Shown piece by piece: positions 35,469 through 46,860 of a DNA stretch of 64,000 nucleotides. The notes below the pieces were generated by a model. It saw only the letters and a list, made by a program, of their open reading frames with translations, made no database searches and was not told where the DNA came from. Source of the stretch: Sceloporus undulatus. Its lineage: Eukaryota; Chordata; Lepidosauria; Squamata; Phrynosomatidae. The DNA is taken from NCBI RefSeq assembly GCF_019175285.1, contig NC_056526.1, positions 125,790,520-125,854,519 on the forward strand. The letters are read 5' to 3'. The position numbers and the translations under genes are program-made. Each line of letters begins with the position of its first letter. The first letter of the stretch is position 1.

Positions 35469-35789
35469 GTATTGAAAGATTAGAGAAAATAAAGAAAAAA
35501 AGTATTTTGGGAAGATAAATAAAAAAAATAAAAACTTATTTTTATCCTGCTTTCTGGACTAAACATCAAGCGGCTCACAATATAAAGAGAATAACTTTAT
35601 CTTTAAGATGATAAATGATTAGATGAGTAGTTCAAAGCATGTAAATTTAATTGTCTGAAATTTTACACAATGTTTTCTAGTTTGCCTGTTGATTTTGATG
35701 TGTAACAATCCAGATGCTACAGTTATTAATCTGTAAAGAGTCTAATTAGATACTCAATCCCATAATTTTAATATTTCATTCACTCTTAG

Positions 35790-35900
35790 CTGTCATCTTG
35801 GCTTGGAATTGTCCAGGAAATGCTTGACAACACCAGCTAATGAAAATGCAGCAAGTAATGCTGTGGTCAGCCAGAAGAAAAAAAACACGTGGATGTCGAG
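35790..35900 (+). other. PCM1: PCM1 exon, low-accuracy duplicate of 5603-5713
   Basis: Same acceptor and donor; compensating indels leave a similar length but a broken frame. Confidence 0.85.
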
Positions 35901-36366
35901 GTACTGTATACAATGTTTGTTGTGAGTGTAAGTTTCGTCTTATATTCCAAGCAATCTTCATTGCGGGAGTATGCGTTGTCTATGACTGTTAATCGCCTTT
36001 TGTCACTCAAATTTGAAGTTACTGGAGTGGTTTTGGACCCCAAAAAATTGGTCTTGCTATGCATCAAAACATATACAGATCAAAACATTCTCATAGCATT
36101 TATTGTCTTGAGAAGATAAATTGGACAAAAATTAGTGGTTTAAGAGAAAAGAGTCTGAGAAAGATAGTAAAAAGATTGTTTGTGGTTCTTGTCTTGCCTT
36201 GCTCCTTGTCCTCTTAATGGACTTTACATAAAAAGCTGTTCTTGCCTAACTAGCCAGACTTTTTGTACCTAAAACCGGTAGTTGAACTTAAAACATGTGA
36301 AAGACATGCAAGTAACAATATATACGATATCATTAGAAATTTTCTATTATATTTTATTTTTAACAG

Positions 36367-36552
36367 CTTTGGACTGAGTGCGTAGGCATGAGATATAGAG
36401 AGGAATTACGACAAGAAGAAAGCAACTCGAAGCTTTAATGGCTGAGCACACAAGAGGAGACAAGATCTAGCCGATACCACATCTGCTGTGCTGGTTCTGT
36501 GAAAAGTGATGGATCAGAAACTCAGTGCATCCCCAACAAGCAGAACAGAAAA
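36367..36552 (+). other. PCM1: PCM1 exon, low-accuracy duplicate of 6188-6378
   Basis: Same acceptor and donor; about five bases shorter than the clean exon. Confidence 0.87.
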
Positions 36553-36861
36553 GTAAGGAGGAAAGACTATATTTGTTTATGTAAATAAAGAAATGTAAAT
36601 TTCATTCTAATATGGTTTTTGGTTGCAACTGTACTCCTGCAGCCTTGTGACCTAGATTTTGTTCTGGGGTTTTTGAGCCTTTGAAGTTATTTATTTATAG
36701 TACTGTACATGAAGCGGGTGTATGAGGGAGGAGAATCGGCTGTCCCTATTTGCTTTCGTCAAGAAGTGTACTTTACTTGGTGATTTCATGTAAATAGAAC
36801 TGTCTCTAATGTGGTTGGAGCATAGAAGATTTTAAAATAGCCATAATTAGAACAGCCTATA

Positions 36862-37755
36862 CAGTGGTCCCTCCTATCTCGACTAGCCATTCATATTTGA
36901 GCATCGTGGATGGCAAGGGCCGCATTGTTCCCAATGACAGCAAGAACAAAGCCCTCCGCCGTTGGGGACAAAAGTCCCTTGCCTTCCTCCCCTCTCCTCC
37001 GCTCTCTTTTCTTTACCTGCGTCCTTCCTCCCTCTCCTCCCGACTTGGCTTTGGGGGCAGATCGGGCTCCCAGTCAGCCGAGCCGGGGACTGAGTTTGGA
37101 GCCCCGGTCACCATGGCCCAGCATCAGGGACGGCACCTCTGGGGCCTGAGACCCAGCCCCAGTCCGGCGCCAGCATTCCTCAGACCCCTGGCTGGAGGAG
37201 CCAGCAGCAGGATGGGCTTGGTTGGGGCCCAGAGACCTGTCCAGATGCTGGGCCTGGGGACTGGGCTCTGAGATTCAGCCACCCTCCTGAGCGACTTTTC
37301 AGACTGGCCAGCATTCTACAGTACTTTACAGCATTGTTGGACTGTCTCGTGATGTCACTTCTCCGTTTAAATGCCTAATGATGGTGAACCTATGGTATGG
37401 TGCCAGAGGTGGCACTCAGAAGCCCTCTCTGTGTGACGTGTGCTATCACCCTAGCACAAGAGTTTGCCAGAGTTTGTTACCAGAAAGCCAGAGGGACATG
37501 GCACTTTAAATAGTGGGTTTTTGGTTGCAGTTTGGGCACTGGGCCTCTAAAAGGTTCACCATCGCTATAGCTCACAGTAACCCTTTAATGCCTGGTTACT
37601 ATTAAAACCCACATTGTACATTGTCCTGTGGACAACATATCCCAACAAATGCTCTGCACCGCCATTAAGAATGGGACTGTGAGCATCTCAGGATTTGTGG
37701 TAATCCATGGGGGGTGTCCCGGAAACAGATCCCGGACGGATAGTGAGGGTCCACT
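36862..37755. other. Low-accuracy duplicate of the Tigger relic with nested hAT
   Basis: Matches 6699-7604; the nested hAT is at about 37378-37566. Confidence 0.75.
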
Positions 37756-37861
37756 GTATACGGCTCGTAAACATGACTTTCCACTATACATTTAAAAAGA
37801 GGGGAGATACCCTTTCCTTTCCTTCTTTCCTTTCTTTTCTTTTCTTTCTTTCTTTTTTTTA

Positions 37862-37969
37862 TAAGAACGTTCACAGAATTTACGTGTCATCCTTGCGCAG
37901 GGGCCATGCTCGAAATTCTTCTACTATCGTCTCCAAGTTTTAGTATATGTGCTGCCGAAGCGATGCCAC
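37862..37969 (-). other. Low-accuracy duplicate of the U6 retropseudogene
   Basis: The same U6 text with several extra bases, such as within the ATTAGCATGGCCCC neighbourhood. The same insertion in the same flank shows it is not an independent U6 copy. Confidence 0.85.
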
Positions 37970-38671
37970 AACCCTGTTCCTTTCTTCCAGCACCACATTG
38001 GTCATGGAAATGGTCACACAAAACCACAGTAATTCAGTCATCAGTTTGGGTAGAATCGAGAAAAGCATATTGTTTTGTCCTTCTCCTAGTTGTAATTCAC
38101 TTTTAGGCATGTAGTAAAGACTCTTAAGACTTAATCCACACCCATCTTTTGACTCACTGTTCAAAAGTGGTTTCATTTATACAAGTAGAACTGACCAACA
38201 TCTATTTAGTAGCCCTGCTGATCTTAGAATAGGTTTGAAGCAAAAGGGCTGTTAGGTGTTAAGAAAGTAATTGTTTAAGTATGCAGTGTCTTTCTAAAGA
38301 CACATGTGTGAACTGCAAAATGCTATGGCAGCACCAAGGGATGGGGCTTGGGTCTCGGCCCAGCAAGGCTCTGTGCCCGGATGCTGTGGTTGGGTTTTTT
38401 GTCTGTCATTCATAATTGTATTTAAATACTTACAATGCGGGTACCATTTCTTTACTGTTGAATCCTACATATTACCTGGAAAACGTTGTACAGATAAGCC
38501 AAAGTATGTTATGGGTTTAATACGAAAATTAAATTAGGTAGAACATATTTACTCTTGATTCTAGTATGATGCAAATCTGTTGGTTCTGTATGGACCTTAC
38601 TTTTCTACTTATTTACTACTGTGTGTCTAGCAGAGCATGACTGAGTTTTTTTTTATATTGACTTACTATAG

Positions 38672-38871
38672 AACAATGGCAAACGTGGGGAGGGTCTACT
38701 CAATGTGATCTTGATGAAGATGAGGGGTGAGGAAGATGCATATCTTTCTGATGGACTTGTCGCAAGCAGAAGAGGAAGAAGAGGAAGAACAAGATTCTAG
38801 TTCCAATGAGTTGTCCATGTGTCCCAATAATGTAGATCAAAGTGCATATGTGGCAAAGAAGAAAAGCAGAG
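38672..38871 (+). other. PCM1: PCM1 exon, low-accuracy duplicate of 8490-8687
   Basis: Same flanks; small insertions (for example in GATGAGGGGTGAGG) break the frame. Confidence 0.87.
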
Positions 38872-40115
38872 GTCAGTTTGTGTGGTCCTTACCATAGTAA
38901 AGTTTGTACTAAATTGCATCCTCTAAGAAGGCAATTTGTTCTTGACTAATTTGAAAATTGTTCCATTATGATGCAAGTTCTTGTGTTCTCCTTAGGGAAA
39001 AAGTCTGAGAAATATTATATAACTGTGGGAAAAGTATGAACGTTAAGTGTATCTATTGTATTTTTTTTGGATACCGTAAACACTCACTGAAGTATCCAAG
39101 TACTGTAGCCTTTCCGTATACAGAGTTTGCAGCTAATTAAATTCTGATTCATTTAAATATTTATTGAGATGATGAGAGTCTGGAATGTAAAGGAGCAGAA
39201 GCACATATGGTCCATCTGAATTACAGATACAAAACAATTATTTTCCCTCAAAAGAAAAAAAAACAAACAAAAGTTTATTGAATAGCCCAAGGGCCGTTTC
39301 AAAATACTCAAAACATAATAATACAAGCAATGCCACACATCATATGGTAAAATGTTAATATAGCGCACTAAGTGCAATAAACACAATTATATTTATACTA
39401 TATAATCATGAATAGTTAAACATGCACAGCTTATTACAGACTATACAAATCTAAAAATATACAATATGTATGAAGATATACAAATAAACAGGTAAGATAA
39501 AAGGAAAGAGAAGGGAGGATGTATGTATTAATCACTGTGTATGTAATAACTATTTTATAAATTATCAAGTTGATCTCATGTATTAGTCAAGGCCAGTTTT
39601 GGGGCCAAAATTAAGGATTTGTTATGACCTGTGGATAAAATTCAGGATAAAACTTAGGGGCAGTAAAAAGGATCATGAAGGAAGAAATCAGTTCCTATGT
39701 TTTCAGCTACTTTTATAGCACGAGGTAGTTCTCCCTATAAGCATGTTTTGTACTCCAGGTCAATAATTTGTAGCATTCTGATTTTTTAAAAGTAGCAATA
39801 GTAACCAGTTTAGTGTCTTTTGGACAATAAGGTAAGAGTTATAAAAAATGAAACTAAAATGGTAACTGTCTGGTTGGGGAAAACTTTAACTGTAACCATT
39901 TCCTTTCAGAAGTTACTTCCCAATATTCTAGCAGACTAATGTCGTACGCTAAAGGCGATGGAGAGGGAGAGGGGGAATTGGTGCTTCCAGGACAGATTCC
40001 AGTCTTGCCTTCCACTAGAGCAGGGGTAGGCAACCTTTTTACCCCAGGGGCCGGGTTGCTGTCCCTCAGACACTGGGGGCGGCCGAAGCCAAAAAATAAA
40101 TCATAAATACTCTCT

Positions 40116-40140
40116 NNNNNNNNNNNNNNNNNNNNNNNNN
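40116..40140. other. Assembly gap, 25 N
   Basis: Exactly 25 N directly before a CA microsatellite (40141-40190). Low-accuracy sequence ends on its left and clean sequence begins on its right. Confidence 0.95.

Positions 40141-40190
<50 letters not shown>
40141..40190. repeat. (CA)n microsatellite
   Basis: About 25 CA units. The same repeat lies at 9940-9986 in the other copy. Confidence 0.95.
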
Positions 40191-40191
<1 letters not shown>

Positions 40192-40887
40192 GGTACAAAT
40201 GTAGGACAAAATTTTCAAATGGAGGACACTTTTTAAAAAAAAATTGGAGAACACATGAAAAAATTAGCTGATTTTTTTAAAAAAATGTTAATATAAATGT
40301 CCCCCTTCTTTAATTTAATTTATTTAATTATTTATTTTTTGGCTTCGGCCCCCCAGTTGTCTGAGGGACAGCAACCCGGCCCCCGGGTTAAAAAGGTTGC
40401 CTACCCTTGCCTGCCGCTTGCCCACCGCTTGCCCCCGCTTGTTCCCCCTTGCCCGCCTCCTCCTGATAGGCCAAAGGCCCTGTGCCCTTGCGCGAGAGGC
40501 CAAAGGCCCTGGTGGCAATCAGCAGCAGGACTGGGCTGGGGCCGGTCCCAAGGCCTCGCCAGGCCGGATCCGGCCCACGGGCCGTAGGTTGCCTATCCCT
40601 GCACTAAATAAGAGTTAAAGTGTATTACTTACTTGGACCTGTGGATGAGTAAACTCAAGTATTTTGGGTCATTTTTGACTAAAATTTCTAGACTTATACG
40701 TGAATATATACTGTAAATCATACATTATTTTATCTGTATGATGGCAAGGAAGAAGTGTGTTTACTACGAACTAGGACTGTGTGTTTTTTGTTTTGCTTAT
40801 AACCAGATCTGTTTTTTATAAAATGTATTATACCAAGAGTAAATTTTGAAATGAGTAACTGTTTGTCATAATACTCATTACTCCTAG

Positions 40888-41110
40888 CTGGAAGAGTCCT
40901 CGTCCTCTTTCAGCAGATGGAAACTACCGTCCTTTAGCTAAAGCAAGGCAGCAACAGAACATCAGCATGCGGCGGCAAGAAAATCATCGGTGGATGTCTG
41001 AACTTTCGTATGTGGAAGAGAAAGAACAATGGCAAGAGCAGATTAATCAGCTGAAAAAACAGCTTGAATTCAGTGCCAACATTTGCCAGACATTAATGCA
41101 GGATCAACAG
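40888..41110 (+). CDS. PCM1: PCM1 exon, SADGNYRPLAKARQQN and coiled coil
   Basis: Acceptor CTCCTAG, donor GTAAAA; 223 nt. One base completes the serine codon (AG|C) begun at 8687, and it ends in phase 0. Encodes WKSPRPLSADGNYRPLAKAR, then SELSYVEEKEQWQEQINQLK and ends TLMQDQQ. The human exon is nearly identical from SADENYRPLAK on. Phase agreement with 8490-8687 supports direct adjacency of the two clean regions. Confidence 0.96.
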
Positions 41111-41329
41111 GTAAAATGTAAAAGGCTTTTTGAGTTTTCCCTCCTGTATTCCTGTCTCCTTATACTTTGCCATTGTTTGGACTTATTTCATCTATGACAT
41201 CATCGTTGAAACAGTCAGGGCTGAAGCCTTTAGAAACTGTCAACGAATTGTTGCATTTTGTGGATTATTTCAACTTTATTTCTTGTTAAATCAAGGGGAC
41301 CATTACAGACTGTTTCATGTTGTATAGCT

Positions 41330-42003
41330 CACCAATTGTTCTCTGGGTTTCTCTCCTTCCCATTCTCTGGGTGGCAGGGCAGATCAATCCACTAATGCTG
41401 GGTTCTATCCATGCAATGGTTGCGAGGCAGGATCCAAAGCTCTAAACTGTTAACTTTTTTCCATTGGACCCAACTCCTCTTCTCCTTAGTTTTAATTTAC
41501 CTGCCTTACAAGACAGTTGCAGGCAACCCTTCTCTGAGAGATAGGATAGCAAATTAGGCATTCCACAAGGTCACTGGCAATTAGCACTGCATATTTAGTA
41601 TCTTCATCTTTGCAAGACGTATGCAAGGCTGCTGGATGGACAGAGCCTAATACTTTTATTAAACATTACATATTAGACAAGTACACATCTGCACAAAGCA
41701 GCATTTGGTAGAACTGTGCTGCAAGCAGAGAATGAGAAGTTATACTTACCGTGAAGAGTCATTCTGGAATGGCGGGGCAGAGCAGTCCACAGCCTCCTTA
41801 AAAAGGATATAAGCAACACACTGATAGGGCTAGAAAACAAACTGAGGAGAAGGGAAGTTGGGTTCAACAGAAAAAAGTTAACAATTTAGAGCTTTGGACT
41901 CCTGCTTCATGACCATTGCGTGGATAGAACCCAGCATCAGTGGATTGCTCTGCCCTGCTATCCCAGAATGACTCTTCATGGTAAGTATAACTTCTTATTC
42001 TCT
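41330..42003. mobile_element. Paired inverted-repeat structure, possibly DIRS-type termini (fossil)
   Basis: Two overlapping inverted pairs are visible. One pairs 41363-41488 with 41839-41970 (about 125-130 bp arms). The other pairs 41727-41790 with 41941-42002, with AGAAGTTATACTTACC in one arm and GGTAAGTATAACTTCTTATT in the other. Inverted termini plus an internal complementary segment are typical of DIRS elements, and DIRS coding fragments lie nearby (45430-46860), but the link is inference. No coding sequence inside. Noisy duplicate at 11080-11745. Confidence 0.5.
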
Positions 42004-43031
42004 GTATGTTGTGAAGGAGGCATCTGGGAATGGATTAACTCCAATCACAAACCAGTCAGGCTAGAATCATGTTATTTCTAACTACATTAGTTAATTTACT
42101 TCCCCTAATTTCTTCTTCTCTTAGCTTACATAGGGTCTTCCATTTTTGTTCTTTTTTGCATGTTTACTATTCCTGAAATTCTTACTTTGATTCCTTACTG
42201 TTTATGCATTTTAAAGATGTTTTCCTTACTGTGCTAATCTTTGTCTTCCTGCCTCGAATAAAAATAAGAGATCCTCCTCTCCTTTCCTCTCCTCTCCTCC
42301 TACTCTTATTGGCTGACTCTAAGTCTTCTTCCTTCCCATTTTGATTTCAAAAATGGCTTAACTGAACTTAGGCCATTGCTTGAGCAGGAGAGGAAGTAAC
42401 CGAAAAAATCTGTTTTATGATTGATTAAATCCCTCTTTGAAACATCATAATTATAATCTTTGTTAATATAAATGGATATCCCACCTTGTCAAGGCAGTTG
42501 AGCATGTTGCCAAAACAACTCGAGATACAATATTTCCTTGAGCATACTCAGTCTGTTTTCCAGGCTAGTTTAAGTGAATCTGGAAATTAACTATGGTAAT
42601 GCCTCATTCTTGATCCTCTTATGTATCTCTGACTAGTCATGGACACTGGTTTGTCAGATTCTTTGTTTCACCTGAGAAGCCATACAAAAAGATGGGTTAT
42701 GTGTGTACATCACAGCAGCTCATGACACATTGCATATTCCTTGGCCATTACATTTCATATTCAGCAAGGACAAGAGCCACCTTGGTGGTCTTTTCTCCTG
42801 TTGCTTTACTTTTGGGAATCTGAAAGCCAGTCTATACGATACTGTTGTTAAGATTTAACAACTGATATTATTGTTATTTTTTATACTGTTGATTCTATGT
42901 AATCCTTTTTTTTTACTTGATTTTTTTTATTTTGCTCTACTCTTAAGTATGTGGCCAAGAGAAATAAAATGTTTTAAATAACAAATGTTTATGAGAATTA
43001 AATTTGAATTTACATGTATTTTTCTTTGCAG
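42004..43031 (+). other. PCM1 intron without recognised element
   Basis: AT-rich intron; CT-rich patch near 42275-42310. Nothing assignable. Confidence 0.5.
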
Positions 43032-43177
43032 ACTCTTTCCTGCCTATTGCAAACCCTGCTTACTGGTCCATACAGTGTGATGCCTAGTAATGTTGCTTCA
43101 CCACAAGTACATCTTATAATGCATCAGTTAAATCAATGCTATACGCAACTGACCTGGCAACAAAATAATGTTCAAAG
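43032..43177 (+). CDS. PCM1: PCM1 exon, TLSCLLQTLLTGPYSVM
   Basis: Acceptor TTCTTTGCAG, donor GTATTC; 146 nt, entering in phase 0 and leaving two bases (AG). Encodes TLSCLLQTLLTGPYSVMPSN, then QVHLIMHQLNQCYTQLTW and ends NNVQ(R). Almost every residue equals human, making this one of the most conserved parts of PCM1. Confidence 0.97.
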
Positions 43178-43289
43178 GTATTCATTTGAAGTTTGTGTTT
43201 GCCCTACCTCACTACTGATCATATACATCATATGGTAGAAAGTATTTTGCTAATAAAAAAGGAGAGTGGAGTGTTTTTGAACCACAGTA

Positions 43290-43544
43290 CAGTGGTGCCT
43301 CGGGTTACGAAATTAATTCGTTCCGCGGCTAATTTCGTAACCCGAAAAACCTTCGTAACCCGAATTGCCATAGGCGCTAATGGGAAAAAAAGCCGCGGCT
43401 CTGCCGCGGCTCCATTTAAACAGCGCCAGGGTTTTTTCATAACCCGAAAAAACCTTCGTAACCCGAAACAATAAATCCCTATGGGATTTATTCGTATCCC
43501 GAAAAATTCGTAACCTGGGTAATTCGTATCCCGAGGTACCACTG
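43290..43544. mobile_element. Palindromic mariner-like MITE
   Basis: The left end CAGTGGTGCCTCGGGTTACG and the complement of the right end, CAGTGGTACCTCGGGATACG, match nearly perfectly. Both sides carry TA (43288-43289, 43545-43546). The interior repeats the TTCGTAACCCGAA word several times and contains a GC-rich centre (GCCGCGGCTCTGCCGCGGC). No coding. Inserted 113 bp downstream of a PCM1 exon. Confidence 0.85.
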
Positions 43545-43907
43545 TAAAGCCAAAAGGATACTATAGTAAGGTGTGTCATATAATATTAAACAATTAACAT
43601 TTCTGTACCATTTGTATTAATTTGGAAGAAATGAGAACATCATAATGGTCTTTCTTTGATGGTGTTTGTGTTGGGATATAAGATCAGTTAGAGCTCTTGT
43701 TATGTTTTTTTCTCTCTGCTTAAACTGAAATTTGGAAACTAGGAACATTTGAAATTCAGGACTAGATATAGTCTTATTTATTAGAATTTGCTTACAGCCT
43801 GACATCTCTCTGTTTTTCTTAATTGTTTTTCTTAGTTATTTGAAATAACACTTCACACAAAATCAGTTCTATAATTCACTTTTAAAAGAACATTGTTAAT
43901 TTCCTAG

Positions 43908-44101
43908 GTTGAAGCAAATGTTAAATGATTTAATGCAGCAGCAAGAGCAGCAACAGCAAGCAAGAACAGCCAAAAAGGAAAAAAACAGCAGGGCACCCCC
44001 ACCCTCATCACCAACTATGTTTTGTCCCTTCAGTTTTCCTTCCCAGACAATGAACTTATTCAGCATGCCTGGATTCACAAATTTCTCATCTTTTCCATCA
44101 G
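43908..44101 (+). CDS. PCM1: PCM1 exon, glutamine-rich segment and PGFTNFSSF
   Basis: Acceptor TTTCCTAG, donor GTAGGC; 194 nt, completing R (AG|G) and leaving one base (G). Encodes LKQMLNDLMQQQEQQQQART, KKEKNSRAPPPSSPTMFCPF and ends MPGFTNFSSFPS. Human is similar at both ends, but where it has NQHPEKPGGKE this sequence has a short glutamine run. Confidence 0.95.
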
Positions 44102-45429
44102 GTAGGCATTTCAGAACTGCATGGGAAACCTTAAAATTGCTAGCAGAGGATCTCCATGGGTTTTACTTTTTGTTCCTAGATGAATGCTGGAGAAGCAGTG
44201 TTTCACCAGCAAAGAGCAAAGGCTCTTCTAATTCTTCTAAAGACAAGTTCTTTTTTACCATTTAACGTCATTGTAGTGACTTGGAATCTGCTTTACTTTC
44301 TAATATACAGCAAACTGTTCTTTGTCATATTTGTCCTAGACATGTATTGTGGCCTTACTTTAATGCTTCTTACTAACATAATATTTAAACCCCAAAATTT
44401 GGAATGTCAGAAAGGAATTATGATTAAAAAGTATCAGCATTCACAGTAGCCTAGTTTTATGATGTTTCTAGGGCTGAAGCAGATTGGCTGCTCCAGCCTT
44501 GATAGACCCGGGACTACAGTGACCAGACAGCCCACTCTGAAAGTGACCAGCTGCCATGGTTTCAAATGAGATGCTGGCAAGGAGAGCTTTTTCCACACTT
44601 CTTTTTCCAGCAACTTTAGGCTGCCTTAGGCGGCCTCAGAGTGGCTTCTGACTGCTCCAGAGACATGCGTTATTTGCATACTCTGCCCCTGAAATGGCTG
44701 GAAGCCACTCTGTTTGCCCGTCTGTTTTGGGTCTTACTGTGCGTTTAAGTATAATAATTTTGCATACATTAGTGTTACTGTATTTATATATCTGTGAAGA
44801 TAAAAGATTTATTTAACATTATTGTAACTCAGATTTATGAAGAATTATATTAGCCATTCTGTTTTCTGAATAATGGCCTAAGGCCATTATTGTAATATTA
44901 GTAGATAAAGAGGGGGGGGGATTCAGATATACATCCACCACCCTTTTTTTTTGTTGTTGCAAAAAAACAGATTTTCTCTTTTTCAAAGAAAGTAATAGGA
45001 TAATTTGCTTATGCTCATAAGCACCTGTGGAGGAAATTTGCTGTATCTTGATCAAAAAAATGGCATAGAGAGAAACATTAGAACTGAAAAAGAATAATTG
45101 GTTTCCTTGTTTAAAATGACTGGCATTTGCTGGGTTCTCTAAATGGCCATTGTGTTGCAAATAGGTGCGGTTTCTCAGATGGCTGCTTGATTTTATGCCT
45201 GTCTGGGTTGCTCTGACTGGAAGTGTTTTACAAAGGTTGGCAATCTCATCTGATTGAGAAGTAGCAACTAGAAAGTTAAGAGCAGCCTCCTCTCCCTCCC
45301 TAGCCCCTTCTAATTGTTTGTAGACACTCACTGGGTCTGAGGTTATTGCTTTAGGCTATATGAACTGGCATCTTGAAGAGAGCTCAGTAGCTTCAGCCTT
45401 TTTGAGGTCAGAGAGGGAATGGAGGTCAA
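44102..45429 (+). other. PCM1 intron, mostly unclassified
   Basis: A GC-richer stretch at 44450-44720 may be an old repeat. A perfect small palindrome (AATGGCCTAAGGCCATT) lies near 44872-44888. No family identified. Confidence 0.45.
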
Positions 45430-46860
45430 AAACATACTGCAGAAATCACACTTTTGTTTTGTCAATATTCCCCATTCCCAACCCCAAAAAGGCACACTAC
45501 AAACACCAGCCTTCTGGGTTGGGAAGCCCAGTTCCAGGACCTCTGCCCAGGAGGTCGAGCCCAACAGAGCAAGTCCACAGTATTAAGTGATTAGAACCTG
45601 ACACCATCAATTTAGCACTCCTTGACTTACAGAGATTTCAGGGGGGGCTCACTTTCTAGTCTGCACAGACAATGACACTTGAGAATCACACTTGTTCAGA
45701 CAAGGAGGATCCCTCTCCCTCTCTTGCCACAAGGAAGCTCATCAACATCTCTCTTGGGCAGAGAAGAATATCCACTCCATCTCAGCCCAGCACATTCAGG
45801 GCTCTTAGGACATGGAGGCAGACTCCCTAAGCAACTTCACTTTACATCTGGAGTAATAGACTGTCTTTCACCAGCTCCAGGTACACTTTGGTTACCTGCA
45901 GGTTGACCCCTTTGTATCTGCTACAAACTGCAAACTCCCTAAGTACCTCATCAGGTTCCACTCTCTCAAAGCTGAAGCCCAGGATGTTCTCAAGACGCCT
46001 TAGTTTCCAGGGATGCTGTATGCCTTTCCCCGAATTTCTGAGTTCTCAGGAACATCAGACACGAAAAAGCAACAATTATTTTCATAGCTCACCACACTGG
46101 TTTTGCAGGCATTTTGTTTTCTCAGCTACTAGCTCTGGTGACCTGGGACCCTGTAGCTCTTCCAGTCCTGCCCAGTGTCCTCAGTCAGGGCCCCATTCTC
46201 CATCCAGATATGGGGTGGTTCCACTTAGCTGCTTTGCAACTGAACAGAAGTCGTATATGAGAACAGGCTATTCTGATAAGGTATTAAACACTCTCCTAGT
46301 CTCCCAATGATGTTCCATCCTCAAGATATATGAGACAACCTGGAAAGCTTTTCTCAAGTGCTCTTGGGAAAAAAATCAGTTTCGCCACTTAAAGAAAGAT
46401 TTTGGATTTCTTCCAAACAGGTCTTGATCTAGGATTCAAGCCCAACACCTTACAGTGCCTGTAGAAAAACAGTGACCCAAGCTGGATGTTAGAAGTGCTC
46501 TAAAATTGTACATCAGGCACTTCAGACCATTTTGGAGATCAGAAGCACTTTTTGTTTCCTTTTTACCCTTTTCACTAGGGAAGACGGTTTTTCCCTCTAT
46601 TCTAATCTGATCGATCAAAGCATGTGTTTTTCTGGTTTACAAGTTTCTGGACTTCCCAAACTACAAAATATGATAGCTCATTCAACCAGATCAGCAACCA
46701 CACCACCAGCTTTTTCAGCTAATGCTCCCCTGGAGGAAATTTGAAGAGCAGCTACTTGGGCTATTCCTTCTACTTTCACTAAACAATTAAGCTAGATAAA
46801 TTTGCCTTAGCCAGGGCAACCTTTAGCAGAAGGGTGCTCCAGCAGGTACTCTCAGCTTAA
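45430..46860 (+). mobile_element. DIRS-type tyrosine-recombinase retroelement fossil, RNase H to recombinase part
   Basis: Scattered segments in + frames resemble the RT/RNase H end of DIRS elements (MEADSLS-like and ATNCKLP-like wording around 45800-45960). Further right they resemble the C-terminal part of the DIRS tyrosine recombinase (PLEEI and ATWA/PSTF-like wording near 46700-46780). It is a broken, partial copy with multiple breaks; the gag part and termini are not attached. Old, judging from its many interruptions. Noisy duplicate 15105-16500. Confidence 0.65.

Larger units (their letters stand above)
32985..40115. other. Low-accuracy duplicate of 2685-9940 (probable gap-fill artefact)
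   Basis: Repeats the four clean exons, the L2 LINE, both Tigger elements, the nested hAT and the U6 retrocopy in the same order with scattered one-base errors. The U6 copy and the exons, which should be under very different constraint, are equally damaged. It ends at 25 N inside the hAT element. Confidence 0.88.
40021..40601. mobile_element. hAT-like non-autonomous element (second appearance), split by 25 N
   Basis: Same element as 9848-10387, with inverted ends CAGGGGTAGGCAACC and GGTTGCCTATCCCTG. The part right of the N run is the accurate version. The interior right of the CA repeat contains a text beginning CGGTACAAATGTAGGAC and a GC-rich right arm. Confidence 0.65.

Noticed and set aside
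9950-40115. A genuine tandem duplication of PCM1 exons, or a PCM1 pseudogene
   Set aside because: Damage is uniform over exons, introns and repeats, and the noisy copies share every transposon insertion with the clean copies. The accuracy switch occurs at gap marks, so assembly error explains it better.
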